A stretch of DNA of 64,000 nucleotides, taken from Spongilla lacustris (taxonomy: Eukaryota; Porifera; Demospongiae; Spongillida; Spongillidae). The notes beneath the pieces were generated by a model. The model saw only the letters and a list, made by a program, of their open reading frames with translations, searched no databases and was not told the origin of the DNA. Positions 1-11,344 of this stretch are shown here, in pieces (position 1 is the first letter of the stretch; every line of letters begins with the position of its first letter). The stretch covers positions 5,940,023 to 6,004,022 of the forward strand of contig OX442415.1 in assembly GCA_949361645.1 (NCBI GenBank), given 5' to 3'. A program made the translations under genes and the position numbers.

Positions 1-945
1 CGCCCCCCCCCCCCCCCCCCCCCCCCCCCAACAGTGATGAGTATGCTGCACTTCTGAGCGGGATTCCCTAGCAGCTAAGCTCGATGGGTATTGCACCTAT
101 ATAGCAGTTAATAATATAGTATCTGCGAGCTACATGTACATGTTGCATGCAGGCATTGTAAGGAAGTAGCATCTCACGTCACTGCTGCACTGATACATAT
201 ATACATGCAGTAAACTGTGAGAAATACATGTACATGTAAATGGAGCATTCACTCTCTGATGTATACTGATACTGGTATTTGCTTTTGAGATATAAATTAT
301 GCTCTTAAATAATTATAGCAGAATAATATACTATATTCATGCCGGCTGATATACTCATGCAGCTAGGTGTAAATGCATGCATTAGAAATGATACTGGCAT
401 GATAGCTATAGTGTTATTTCAATGTTTAGAGAATGCATGCGTGTCAAAAATACCGCTATGTTAGCACCCACCGCACGAAGTTAAATGTAAGTCCGTGCAC
501 TCCTGCTCATAAGGCATACTTCACCATGCTCAGATGAGATATTAGGTAGTAACTCCTGATCCTGCTTTTTGTTTTAGCTACACCATTTGATAAATGTGTA
601 TGTACTATACATGTACATGTATACTGCAGAGAGCGTGGGATGAGCGCCAAAGGTATTTAAATTGCCGATTTTTTCCAACTAAAAGAAATTCTGAAATCGG
701 TAATGTATTCTACTAAATGCATAGTCTACTGAATAATTCATTGCACACAAAAACCTTAAAATCGGTTACACACCCTATTTTGGGGTATACATGTATACAA
801 GACAGTTCACCACTAGAAGTTGTTTATCTTATATTGTCATTCATTTTCACCAGACAATTTTTATTTCAGGAAAATGTACGCTCTGCTTCGTCACACATGA
901 CTGTGGTTGTGCATACACCTGAAGCTTATAATATTTACCTTCTAG
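1..945 (+). other. Probable intron of gene A1 with poly-C tract
   Basis: No coding exon is visible here. Positions 4-29 are a C homopolymer. In unit 2 the matching sequence (from 23,459) lies between the Ig exon and FN3 exon of gene A2, so this stretch is most likely the corresponding A1 intron, and the A1 Ig exon would lie left of the window. The block is rich in TACATGTA-type palindromes. Confidence 0.55.
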
Positions 946-1837
946 GTCCTCTTAATGCTCCATACAACTTCTCAGTAGCCATGTCCAACACCACATCAAT
1001 ACTCACCTGGGGTGCACCATTTTCACTTGATGTCACAGGCTACAATCCTGATATATTCAATTACACCCTGTGTGCCAATATCACCATATACGGATGTAAG
1101 ACCATCCCCAGTGATCCAGACTGTACCTTCCCAAGGACATGTACCTCATCAGTTGATTTCACTGACCCTTCACTAAATGGTACAAATAAGACCATCATGG
1201 ACTATGGTGATACAATTGTACTTACGTTCTTTGCAATTAATGGAGCTGGAAATGGAAATATGGCTGAATATATTTACCACAATAAAGAAATTTGTAAGTA
1301 CATTTTTTGGTGGAGAAAAAAGTATCAATTCAACTGTTTGCATATTATTTTTGCCTATAATTAGCTATATAGCTGGCTATAGTCACTGGCATTATTTGTC
1401 TATATACACAGCTGGCAAAACAGAAGCTTCAATCACCACCACATCCTCATACACCACTAGTATCATATATTCAAATTCATAAACAAACAATACTGCTGGT
1501 AAGGAGATTTCGTGATACATGTATGCTTTTAATATGTATGAAGAATGTGTCATCATAAATATAGTCTATGGAGCAATCAGTGGAGTGTCAGTGCTATTAA
1601 TATCAGCTATTGTGGGTGTGGTCTGTGTAGGTATCTACATCAAATATAAACACAAAGGTACAGTTATAGTCAGTGACGTGGTGCTCGTTTTATATGAGCA
1701 GTCCACATTGATATTGACTAGATCGTTTGGAGAACATTCAAATGGAAGTGAACCATGCATATGAAGTGGTCAACAAAAGAACTCCCTCTGATATCAAGGA
1801 TATGGTACCATGTCCTGCATATGGAGTGGTGCATTAG
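946..1837 (+). pseudogene. Receptor gene A1, 3' exons, stop in stalk exon
   Basis: Four phase 1-1 exons are visible. FN3 exon 946-1,293 follows CTTCTAG and has W in the LTWGAP motif and four Cys. The stalk exon is 1,412-1,498, the transmembrane exon 1,565-1,657 (YGAISGVSVLLISAIVGVVC, then basic KYKHK), and the tail exon 1,722-1,837 ends in PAYGVVH and TAG. The stalk exon has an in-frame TAA at 1,480-1,482, where the paralogue at 24,8xx reads Lys. If spliced as in the paralogues, the product would stop before the membrane helix: either a dead gene or a secreted Ig-FN3 form. Ig and signal exons are not in the window. The original role was probably a cell-surface receptor or adhesion protein (inference). 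Confidence 0.7.
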
Positions 1838-3420
1838 TCATCCACAATTAAATTATTAAATCCTTGTTTTCCACTATCATATGTTTTCTGTGTACACACA
1901 CACATATGTATAAGTGTACATGTACAATGGTACAAGCCATGTGATGGTACATTTTGTGGTATTCATATGGGCACTCCTGTGTATTGTTCCTTAAAAACTG
2001 GGTCAGTTAGTTTTTTAATATAATTACACTTTCATAAATGTCAATTTTCAGAGAATTTCAGGTGGTACACACCTGCACTGGAAATGGTAAAAAGACACAC
2101 ATATGTAAACACAGCCTAGATGACATCACCAATGGCAAACCCATCACATTGCAGCCATGATACAAGCATGTGTAGGCAATGTCATGACTCATTAGTATCA
2201 ATACGGACATCATTCATGTAAAATATTTCAAACATTATATAAGATGAAGAATAATGCATTCTTTGTACTGTTTGAGGGTAGCAGTGCCCTAACAAACTAT
2301 AGCTAGCACTAGAACAGGTCACATGCTTGCAGCACCTGTGCATGTGCTATCGATGTTCATAGCTGCTATGCTAGAGGAGATGACAATAAGTATTCAATTG
2401 CAATGTGATAGCATTGTGATTGTGCTTGATAGTGCTTAGGTTTAGGTGTGTACTGCCAGCTTTATATGTAATAAGTAAAAAGTCCCTCACATTATAAAAT
2501 AATAGCTCAGTAGACTGGATGCTTTATTAAATATGATAGGGACACATTTTCAGTGGGACATCCCACTGATGATCGGTGGGTCTTTTTGAAGCAGTAGATC
2601 CTAGCCATCCTCAAATGTTTTTTGGGGAGGTTGTACCTGCCTCCATAAACCAACTACAACACTTATCTAAGACAAACAAGTTGCACCTTGTACATAATTG
2701 TCAGCTTCCATCTCTGTGTCAGTACGTACACACCAGCTGCATAGCATACAGGTCTTGTATAATGTGTCACATGTAGTACCCATGTACAGTTGTTACAGCT
2801 GAGTATGCATCTTGTGGTGCAGCCATGTACAAGCAACTACATGTACTATATATGCTGTGAAGGTAAGTTAGAAATGAAAAAGTGCGTAAGTATCTCATTT
2901 CATTTAATGCTCCTAAGTAAGCCCTGAGGAGAAGGGTTGGCTGGAGTTGTACACAAGGTAATATGTACATGTAACCCATTGCACAAAATACTGCTTTTTA
3001 AGTGCAATTACTTGGCAGTACATGTAGATCTGTATCATAATGCCATAATGAATGTGATTAGCCTAGTACACAATTCGAATTGTCTGGCCCTATTGTATGA
3101 AGCCATACAATTCCACCACCTTTCTAAACATACATGTAGATAGCAGTAACCCATAGTTGCATGTCTGGGCATACTTATTGTTGTTAAAATTTATAAAAGT
3201 TCAGCTATGTAAAGTGCAACGAAGGTACTAGGTGGTGCCTTTGCAAAGACAATCTTAATAGCACACCTTGTACTCCATTATACCCTCATAATGGATACAA
3301 AAGCTTTGCAGACTGACCTGGCATACACAGGTGCTATGTACATGTGTGCTCAGTCTCAGAAGAAGTGCTGGTGCATTTTTAGAGCTGTGTTTGTATGTAC
3401 GACATGCAAGAAAGTGTCAA

Positions 3421-3475
3421 AGACTCATATAACTCATTCAATTACCTGCAGTAATTGAATGAGTTATATGAGTCT
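3421..3475. repeat. Perfect 25-bp inverted repeat with 5-base loop
   Basis: The arms 3,421-3,445 and 3,451-3,475 are exact reverse complements around the loop CTGCA. In duplication unit 2 (about 26,830-26,866) only the right arm is present; the left arm is replaced by unrelated short sequence. The palindrome is therefore specific to one copy. Confidence 0.95.
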
Positions 3476-5145
3476 GTGTACTGGTGTGTGTATGTGTGTG
3501 TGAGTGTGTGTGTGCATGTGTGAGTGTGTGTGCACATGTGTGTGTGCATGTGTGTAGCCTATGCTTGGTGTGCATGTGTGTACATTAACTGTTTGTGTTT
3601 GTATGTGCGTGTAATTGTCCATGTGTGCAATCAATGTAATATGTATGGCTTCCAGGTGGGTTTCCAGTCAGTACATGTACACACGTGCCAAGTATTGCAT
3701 CATGTAATGTGCAGTGCTGTGTAAGCTCAGCAGAAGAAACATTAAAAACTAATCAAGCAAATTGCCATCAGCTTACATTGTAGTATACTGATATAATGGA
3801 AATGAATAACGCTCACAATCTACACTGAAGTGTGCATACCATAATGTCATTACATGGTCTTTCCTATGTGGACTATACCTATACATTGATACCCCTTTAA
3901 ATTTTTGGATGTGGACAACCCAGCAAATGACTGTAATTCTATTTTAGATTTCCAACTCTAGCTAACCCACATATTTCATTCCAGACAGCACATATTTTTG
4001 ATGCCCTGTTTACATGTACAGTGTGTGTCATTTATGGTCAGAGATATTACTGTAGGTCACTAAAAATATTCATCTTTTGGGCTATGCACTACATATATAT
4101 GGCATTATTCGTTCTGTTATGAAGAAAAAAAAGGAGCTTTTGTTCTACTGACTTATACATAAAGGTGATAATATCAAAATCCCAGTCGGTATAAACGTTT
4201 TCAAGCTGTGATGTTGTTTTTACTCCAGCAGTTTTAGCTTAGTAAACAGGAGGATGTTCTTTCAGTAGATATTCATTGTTATCACAACTATAACAGTAAT
4301 GGCGTTCAGAAGAACTGCGTAGCATATATAAACCAATTATTACCACAAATGTTTAATATTGATACATACATTATGATACATACATGTACATACAACACAA
4401 TATATAAACCAATTATTGGGACAAATTTAAATCAAGTCCGAGTTGATGAGGCTAGAATGTAAGCAGTCACTTACACACACACACAAACGAACACACACAT
4501 GCAAACACTTATAAAAAGGTAGATATTTCCTCTCTCACCTCAGTTATTTCCAGCAACCTTGGCTGCTAGATGGGACCATCATTTAGTTGTTTATTGAGTG
4601 CCGCCAAGCGCGGACTGAAACCGAATAAATTTTAACGGGACTGCAATAGGACCGTGCTGATGTATCAAAAGGTGGAGGTGGGATGAAGTGTTGATGATGG
4701 AGGCTGTGTGACAGTACAAGGCTTTAGAATTTGCTTGTGCTGGTAAAGATATGGCATAACCACTGCTGTTATTAATTATTCATAACGTGACGTATTGCGA
4801 AAGGAATAATGATGGTTTTATTACGTTTTCGTTACTGGCTAGAACCCTCTGCTTTGTATTGCCTATTTCGTCAACACACGTTGGTAAGTGCCCCAGATTC
4901 GCCGATTGTGCCTTTTTAACGCTAACCGTGTGTTACATCAGGGATATTAAATACCCCGGTACATACGTGGTGCGAACGTTGTTTTCGTGCGGTATCGTAC
5001 ATGGGAGAAGTCTCTCTTAGAATCAGCTTCCTAAGAACCTACATGGTCATTTAAGTGTTGTGTGACCAGTATGAGCGGTATCTAACCTCCTTTTCAATTT
5101 GAGACACGTAACGTAAAGATTACGTAAGCGGATAATTAAAGTGGT

Positions 5146-5167
5146 GGGGGGGGGGGGGGGGGGGGGG
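5146..5167. repeat. Poly-G tract (22 bp)
   Basis: This is an uninterrupted G run. The unit-2 counterpart near 28,710 is a short GGT repeat ending in six G, so the tract differs between copies. Confidence 0.95.
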
Positions 5168-5717
5168 ACTGCAAAGTGCCTAAGTTTGCTACACGGCGAA
5201 TGGCATGCAGATGTCGGGATTAAACAACACAGCATATGCCTTCCGCCGTACGAGGGTTAAGTAAACACAGATAATTTGTCATAAGCTTACCTATTTACCT
5301 AAAATTTAATAACATGCACTGCTGCACTGCACTCAAACTTAAAGAAAAGGTCGTGCTCCTTTCATGCGACAGGTGCTGGCCTAGCACATTACAAGTTGGG
5401 ATTAGTTTTATCTCCACGATTGAGGTACGTGCCAATCCAAAACTGTATTACTTCTGAGCAGTCTTCGGCCGGCGTGCAGTAGCATAGGCTAGGTCCCTAG
5501 CGACGCTTCAATATGCACCCCCTTGGTAAAATTGTTGAAACTGAAGAAGATATTAATCTAGTTTCGCACAAATAGCGAAGGGCACATGTACACGCAGAAC
5601 ATGTATAACATGTTTGATGAACAATAAAGATGTCTTTCGAATTAAAAATGTGTGTATGTGTTTGTGTTTTTTCAATCACCAGCAATCTCACTTTTTCTAT
5701 TGCCAAATTGATTTTAA

Positions 5718-6698
5718 GTAACTATCGACTTATATTCTGACTCCACAAGGCAGCAGGTTCAGCTCAGTGTTGCTTCTGTGTGCTCTTCTGGCTTTGGTGA
5801 CAGAGATAATCAGTATCTTGTTCAGGCAATTACTCTCTTTAACATCCAGGTCCTTCCTTCTGACGCCATTTCTGTGGAATCTGTTTTGTTCTCTCCTATC
5901 AAACAGAGAACTTTGTCCCAAAAACTAGACAATTGTCTGTTCCAGACATTGTTAGTGTCTTCTTCAGTTGCTAACAAGGCCCGTATTTTGTCTGAGTCAG
6001 CCCCTCACTCAGCTTCCTGGTTGTCTGTGGTACCATCTGCTGCACTTGGCCTCCACTTGGAACCTAATGAGTTCTTGGTAGCCTTAAAATGGTGGCTTGG
6101 TCAAGATTTGTCCAGGGGTTCATTATGCCCACTATGCCCAGACACCGCACTAGACCCTTTAGGCCATCATGCAGTGACCTGCAGGCGGGGTGGTGACGTA
6201 GTGATGCGCCTTGATTGGTTGCGTGACATAATTATTGACTTTTGCCACAGTGCTCATCTGGGAGTTAAGGTGGAGGTTGGTAGCCAATTAAAATCAGATC
6301 TTAGGCAAACTCGCCCAGCTGACGTTTTGGTAGTGGACTGGGAGAGAGGAAGACCAGCTGTGTGGGATGTCACTGTAGCCTCACCACTTACCCCTGCTGT
6401 GCTGAATGAGGCAGGAATGACTGCGGGTGCTGCAGGTGAGCAGTGCAAGTACATTACCAATGATCCTAAGTGCCAGGAACTAGGTTGGCTGTGTGTTCCT
6501 CTGGCTGTCAAGACATATGGCAACTGGGGCAGAGAAGCACACACCACTTTTACCCGTCTGGCCACTCGGCTTGCCATCTGTGTTTCTCTGCCGAAAAGTA
6601 AGGTCACTACTGATCTTTTTGGCAGACTTAGTCTGGTGCTAACTCGTAGCATAGCAAAAGCTATTTTGTCGAGAAGCCTGCCCCAATCATTTGAGTAG
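5718..6698 (+). CDS. Retroelement ORF, C-terminal zinc-finger/endonuclease-like region
   Basis: The frame is open from 5,718 to the TAG at 6,696 with no convincing start, as expected for the 3' end of a 5'-truncated element. The product has a CPLCP...GHHAVTC cluster (C-x2-C, H-H, C), then RPADVLVVDWERGRPAVWDV. The latter resembles the PD-(D/E)XK restriction-like endonuclease end seen after reverse transcriptase in some invertebrate elements (family recall, no search run). No reverse transcriptase core is present. The frame is intact here and in the second copy at 29,281-30,261. It could also be read as a domesticated fragment, but nothing around it supports expression. Confidence 0.55.
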   Translation, partial: VTIDLYSDSTRQQVQLSVASVCSSGFGDRDNQYLVQAITLFNIQVLPSDAISVESVLFSPIKQRTLSQKLDNCLFQTLLVSSSVANKARILSESAPHSASWLSVVPSAALGLHLEPNEFLVALKWWLGQDLSRGSLCPLCPDTALDPLGHHAVTCRRGGDVVMRLDWLRDIIIDFCHSAHLGVKVEVGSQLKSDLRQTRPADVLVVDWERGRPAVWDVTVASPLTPAVLNEAGMTAGAAGEQCKYITNDPKCQELGWLCVPLAVKTYGNWGREAHTTFTRLATRLAICVSLPKSKVTTDLFGRLSLVLTRSIAKAILSRSLPQSFE

Positions 6699-6830
6699 CC
6701 CATGTCTGAAACATTAGTTAGGCTTAGGTACTTTGTAGTAGTCTGTTTAATAAGTAGTTATTATTATACGCCGGTGTATTATAGATACATTAACAACAGA
6801 CACAACATTATTATTATATAATATATTAAT
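5731..6830 (+). mobile_element. 5'-truncated retroelement insertion upstream of gene B1
   Basis: Comparing this region with its paralogue upstream of gene A2 (19,560-20,070) shows a shared flank up to about 5,731 and again from about 6,830, with the segment between them absent from the A2 flank. The extra segment carries the 3' end of a retroelement coding frame and an AT-rich tail. Both duplication units carry it, so it entered after the A and B genes separated and before the unit was duplicated. The limits are approximate. Confidence 0.6.
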
Positions 6831-7083
6831 AAACATGTTCTGACGACTGTGTAACTCGCTTACTGTTCTCAGTTAGTTCCCCTTTGAATACGTGCACTTT
6901 TTTGTTGGAACAATAATTTTAATGCATAATTTGTATTGATATATAAAATACAGTGCCAACTGCCAAGCCCTGTACTGTACAGATCAGTGGGATGTTTGCC
7001 AAGCCCTGTACAGAAACGGTACAAATGGGATGTATGCAGTCCATCAATGGTATGTAAATCTTTCATTCCCTCTAGTAAGTCTG

Positions 7084-9846
7084 ATGAAAGCAGCTTTGAT
7101 GCATGCAGAGGTCACCTGCACACCGAAGCATGCAGTATCTGAAAATAGGATGGACAAGTCATGCAAATCAAGTGAGTATCAACTTACAAATCAGTTTTTG
7201 ACATCATGTATCATACTCAGAATTTACTACATGCAGATATTTAATTAGTGTAATTATTTCTTATGTGTAGTTAAAACATATCAGTATGTTACATCCATGT
7301 AGCCAGCAAAAGCTTAGTAAGTATGCAATTATTTTGGATTCAATTCAGTAGCAGAGGGTGACCCACTTGGCGTGCTAATACAAAAGCTGAGTTATGTACT
7401 GAAAGGAGATTTGCTTGATTTTGCTACTGACTAACCATGTATGGAAATTTACACATACATGTGTATTACCTGGTGCTTGAATTTCTAGTGGCACTGTGAA
7501 AGGGTTGTATTGCTGGTCTGTATGTTACTCAGGACTCTGAATAAAAGTAATAATCTTGTCAACTCGTGGTGTCTATTTGCACCTAAGTCACTTCTTTAGT
7601 TGCTGTACTACATAAATATTACTTTGTATAATCAGATGTTATAATGCCACTGCATAATGACAGATAATGTCATCCTATCTGATGACAATACACAACCCAA
7701 ATCCCTGCAGTTATCCAGTAATTTTTGGTGATGGACTTGTGTTTACTTTTAGCTTCAAACAAATTATGCCACTTGCATTTTATATACCATATTGGAGGCA
7801 CTTAGCATTTGTGTGTACATAGGTGCATCCTACTGTACTTGTTAACTGACTTTTGCATAAATACATGTGTATGTTATCTAGCTTCGTATTGTCAGGAAGA
7901 TTCTATCAAGGCCTTCTACATCCTGATGCTACTTATATACCTGTCAAGTACAAGTAAGTACCTGCATTGAATACATGTGTGTTAGAGATACATTAGAATG
8001 CAGCATAATAATCAGAGTCACTGAATTTCTACATAATTATAAGCTCCGTGCAATCTTTGTATATTACTGCATAACATATTTACCATCTTAAGGTACTACT
8101 GGCTATGTAGTCCTCATACCTCAAGGGAACTACACAGTATTTGAGAACAATGCTTCAGCTGTTTTCTACTGTTCTGGAGATGGATCTGCTGTTGTGTGGA
8201 TCTTAAATGGAAGTGGTTATGGTCCAGTACATCAGCAAAGAGGAATAACATTCACATTGAGTGGAGCTGGAACTGTTGTCACATCTACCCTCTACATCCC
8301 AGCTAGGGCTACCAACAACAACACAGAAGTGATATGTAAAGTGGCAGATAGCACTTTCTCCAATGTACAGACCAGTAATTCATCAAACCTTACTGTTCAG
8401 GGTAAGAAATAGATAGCTATAAAAATGGGTTTCAATATACTTCAATATGACTTGGTTTTTGATTTATTTGTGCTTACATGTGCAGATGCAAATGGTATGA
8501 TTATAAAAAAGGTGGTGGTTACTGCAACAATTGCAATAGGTCATGACCTTCACTATTACATTTTCTCATACAACAGTTTGTGACCATGTATTGAGAATCC
8601 TTTATCTTGTTTTCATTTCACTAGAAATGATTGTAATTTGCAAATTTGAGAGATTTATAAAACTTCGGGGCTCACTTGCAGTAGAACTGAGCTGGCGAAT
8701 CATCCCGGTAGATCTGGAGTTGCTTTTTATTTGATCACAATCACCTTAATACAGCCATGTTTGCAATAAAAACTGTACGCATTACTCAGCCAAATACTGT
8801 GATGTACTACAACTTTAGTTCAGACAATTCATATACAGTATTTGGTAGCCACTCTATTTTGTCAATGTTTGCACAATGTAGAATGTTGCACTTTGCTTCA
8901 TCACCTTCTAGGTCCTCTTGATGCTCCATACTACTTCTCAGTAGTCATGTCCACATCATTATCACTCTCCTGGGGCGCTCCCTTCTCTCTTGATGTCACA
9001 GGCTACTATCTTGATATATTCAATTACACCCTGTGTACCAATATCACCATATATGGATGTAAGACCATCCCCAGTGATCCAGACTGTACCTTCCCAAGGA
9101 CATGTACCTCATCAGTTGATTTCACTGACCCTTCACTAAATGGTACAAATAAGACCATCATGGACTATGGTGATACAATTGTATTCATATTCTTTGGCAT
9201 AAATGGAGCTGGGAATGGGACCATGGCCAATTTTATATACCTAAAAGGTTTGTATACCTATTAGTGTAAGTATTCATCCCAATACATGAAATTACTCAGT
9301 GCAGCTTTTTTTAATCAACCAAACTTATCAATTCTGCGCTACATGTAAAGCGAAATATTTGCCTATCAGTAATAATCACTTCAATTATTGGTCTATATAC
9401 ACAGCTGGCAAAACAGAAGCTTCAGTCACCACCACATCCTCCATGCCCATGACATCATTGGTATCATTGACATCATACAGCACTAGTATCACATATTCAA
9501 ATTCAAAAACAAGTAATATTGTTGACAGTAAGTAGTTTTAATGGTGCATATTTGTTGGTCATCCTGTACATACAGTCTATGGAGCAATCTGTGGAGTGTC
9601 AATCTTGATTATATTGGCCATTTTGTGTGTGGCCAGTGTGGGTATCTACATTAAATGTAAACACAAAGGTACAGTTAGTCAGTGATGTCGTGTTTGTTTT
9701 ATATGAGCAGTCCACTTTGATATTGACTAGATCATTTGGAGAACATTCAAATGGAAGAGAACCACGCATATGAAGTGGTCAACAAAAGGACTTCCTCTGA
9801 TATCAAGGATATGGAACCATGTCCTGCATATGGAGTGGTGCATTAG
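7084..9846 (+). CDS. Receptor gene B1: Ig-FN3-stalk-TM-tail protein (378 aa)
   Basis: The proposed exons are 7,084-7,171, 7,882-7,953, 8,093-8,401, 8,912-9,247, 9,405-9,527, 9,576-9,668 and 9,731-9,846. All junctions are phase 1 with GT/AG ends, total 1,137 bp. Exon 2 gives a hydrophobic signal or anchor segment (AFYILMLLIYLSS). Exon 3 is an Ig domain with the Cys-Trp-Cys pattern (FYCSGDG, VVWILNG, EVICKV). Exon 4 is an FN3 domain with LSWGAP and four extra Cys. Exon 5 is a Thr/Ser-rich stalk, and exon 6 a membrane helix followed by KCKHK. The tail has HAYEVV and PAYGVVH. AATAAA lies 9 bases past the stop. The first exon is the least certain; C genes have a shorter start. A surface receptor or adhesion role is inferred from architecture. 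Confidence 0.75.
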
Positions 9847-11344
9847 GCAGTCACAATAAAATTATTAAATCCTTGTTTTCCACTATCATATGTTTTCTGT
9901 GTACACACATATGTATAAGTGTACGTGTACAATGGTACAAGCCATGTGATGGTACATTTTGTGGTATTCATATGGCACTCCTGTGTATTGTTCCTTAAAA
10001 ACTGGGTCAGTTTGTTTTTTTTTTAATATAAACTTTCATAAATGTCAATTTTCAGAGAATTTCAGGTACACACCTGCACTGGAAATGTACATGACATCAC
10101 CAATGGCAAACCCATCACATATGGTGCACCCATCACATTGCAGCCATGATACAAGCATGCATGTGTAGGCAATGTCATTACTATATGCCCATTAGTATCA
10201 ATACGGCCGTCATTGATGTATTGTATTTCAAACATAATGTGAGATGAAGAAGGGAGGAGGTGGGAGGAGGGTAAGGTGAGGGAGAGAGTTAGGTGCAGAC
10301 ACTATGGTGGCCTGAATGGTTTTTAATAAACATTTCTCTTCCCCCTCACAACATGTGCTGTGTTGGTGTGATATGTATCTCTTAGGAAGAAACATGTATC
10401 AAAGATTGTGTGACTTCAAGGATGGATGTGCTATATTCTGTTCACCTTATCCTCCCCAGGAAGGGCCCTAGCAACAGGATTTTATGATGGAGCATGTTGA
10501 TGCCGCATGTGTATGAGTATTGTTGGCCCGAGAGTTGTCATGGATTGCATGCATGTACATGTATGGTGTACAGTGTACATGCACATATGGAATACATAAC
10601 AACAAGTGTCCTCTCAGCCAATGAATTGTATTTCTTCTATAGACCTTTAATTTTGGTATCGCCCTTGGATTTAGGCAGTGCAATCATGCGTTTAATTTAA
10701 ATGAAATGTAAACCGTGATTTGTTTCACATATCCATTTCATCATATACATACCTTTACTACCAGAATATTGATATTAATAACACAACTGATTTTTTTTCT
10801 TAAATGCAGTAACATATTCATACACGACATATTCTCTTTTTATTACTGCAGTCAACAGTCTATCATGTATTATGTATCGTAACAATATATGGTGGCATCT
10901 CATTTTGCAACCCAATGCAACTGCACTGGATCCATGAATAGTGCTTGGAAGTGTAGGAATTAGATATCACGATTGCTACAAAGCACACAAGGTAGCACAG
11001 GTACATTTAGACTGGTTGATTTTAGATACTCAAAGACTTGGTTCATATCTATGCCTTCCAATCACCTTTTGCAAAGAATACACCGAAGTTGTGGTTTGGA
11101 TAACTTCAGCAATCCTTTGTTATTTAGAGGATCACCATACAATGCCTATATAGGAGGGGTCTGACCTACAGTTTGTAAGTGGTAAAGTGGGACAGAATTA
11201 TTGACAATTGACTGGCTACTGGAACAGCTCCATATGTACATCTAGATGCATGTGTGTATGTGCTTGTGATGAGTCGCTTTAATAATAAATACAACAATAA
11301 TGGTTGTGTGCTGACAGGAATTTGTAGTAATAACATTCATTGTG
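9847..11344. other. 3' flank of gene B1, paralogous repeat block
   Basis: No gene is seen. About 10,246-11,050 recurs at 13,680-14,512 and, in part, at 34,036-34,560. The block starts with a GGAGGAGGTGGGAGGAGGGT purine run and includes ACATGTGCT and GGAAGGGCCCTA landmarks. The open frames inside it are not preserved between copies, so I treat it as noncoding duplicated DNA. Confidence 0.6.

Larger units (their letters stand above)
1838..5717. other. Intergenic region between genes A1 and B1
   Basis: This holds the A1 3' flank, a perfect hairpin at 3,421-3,475, TG-rich DNA at about 3,480-3,560, and a block at 4,197-4,590 that recurs at 13,138-13,560 and 27,840-28,220. A poly-G run lies at 5,146-5,167. 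The short open frames here have no recognisable domain and are not conserved as proteins between the two duplication units. I see no gene. Confidence 0.6.

Noticed and set aside
133..620. TACATGTACATGTA motifs as regulatory sites
   Set aside because: They are scattered through introns and intergenic DNA across the whole window at no fixed position relative to genes, so they look compositional.
6254..6703. Minus-strand 149-codon frame
   Set aside because: It lies entirely antisense to the retroelement frame, and in the second copy it is shorter and altered.
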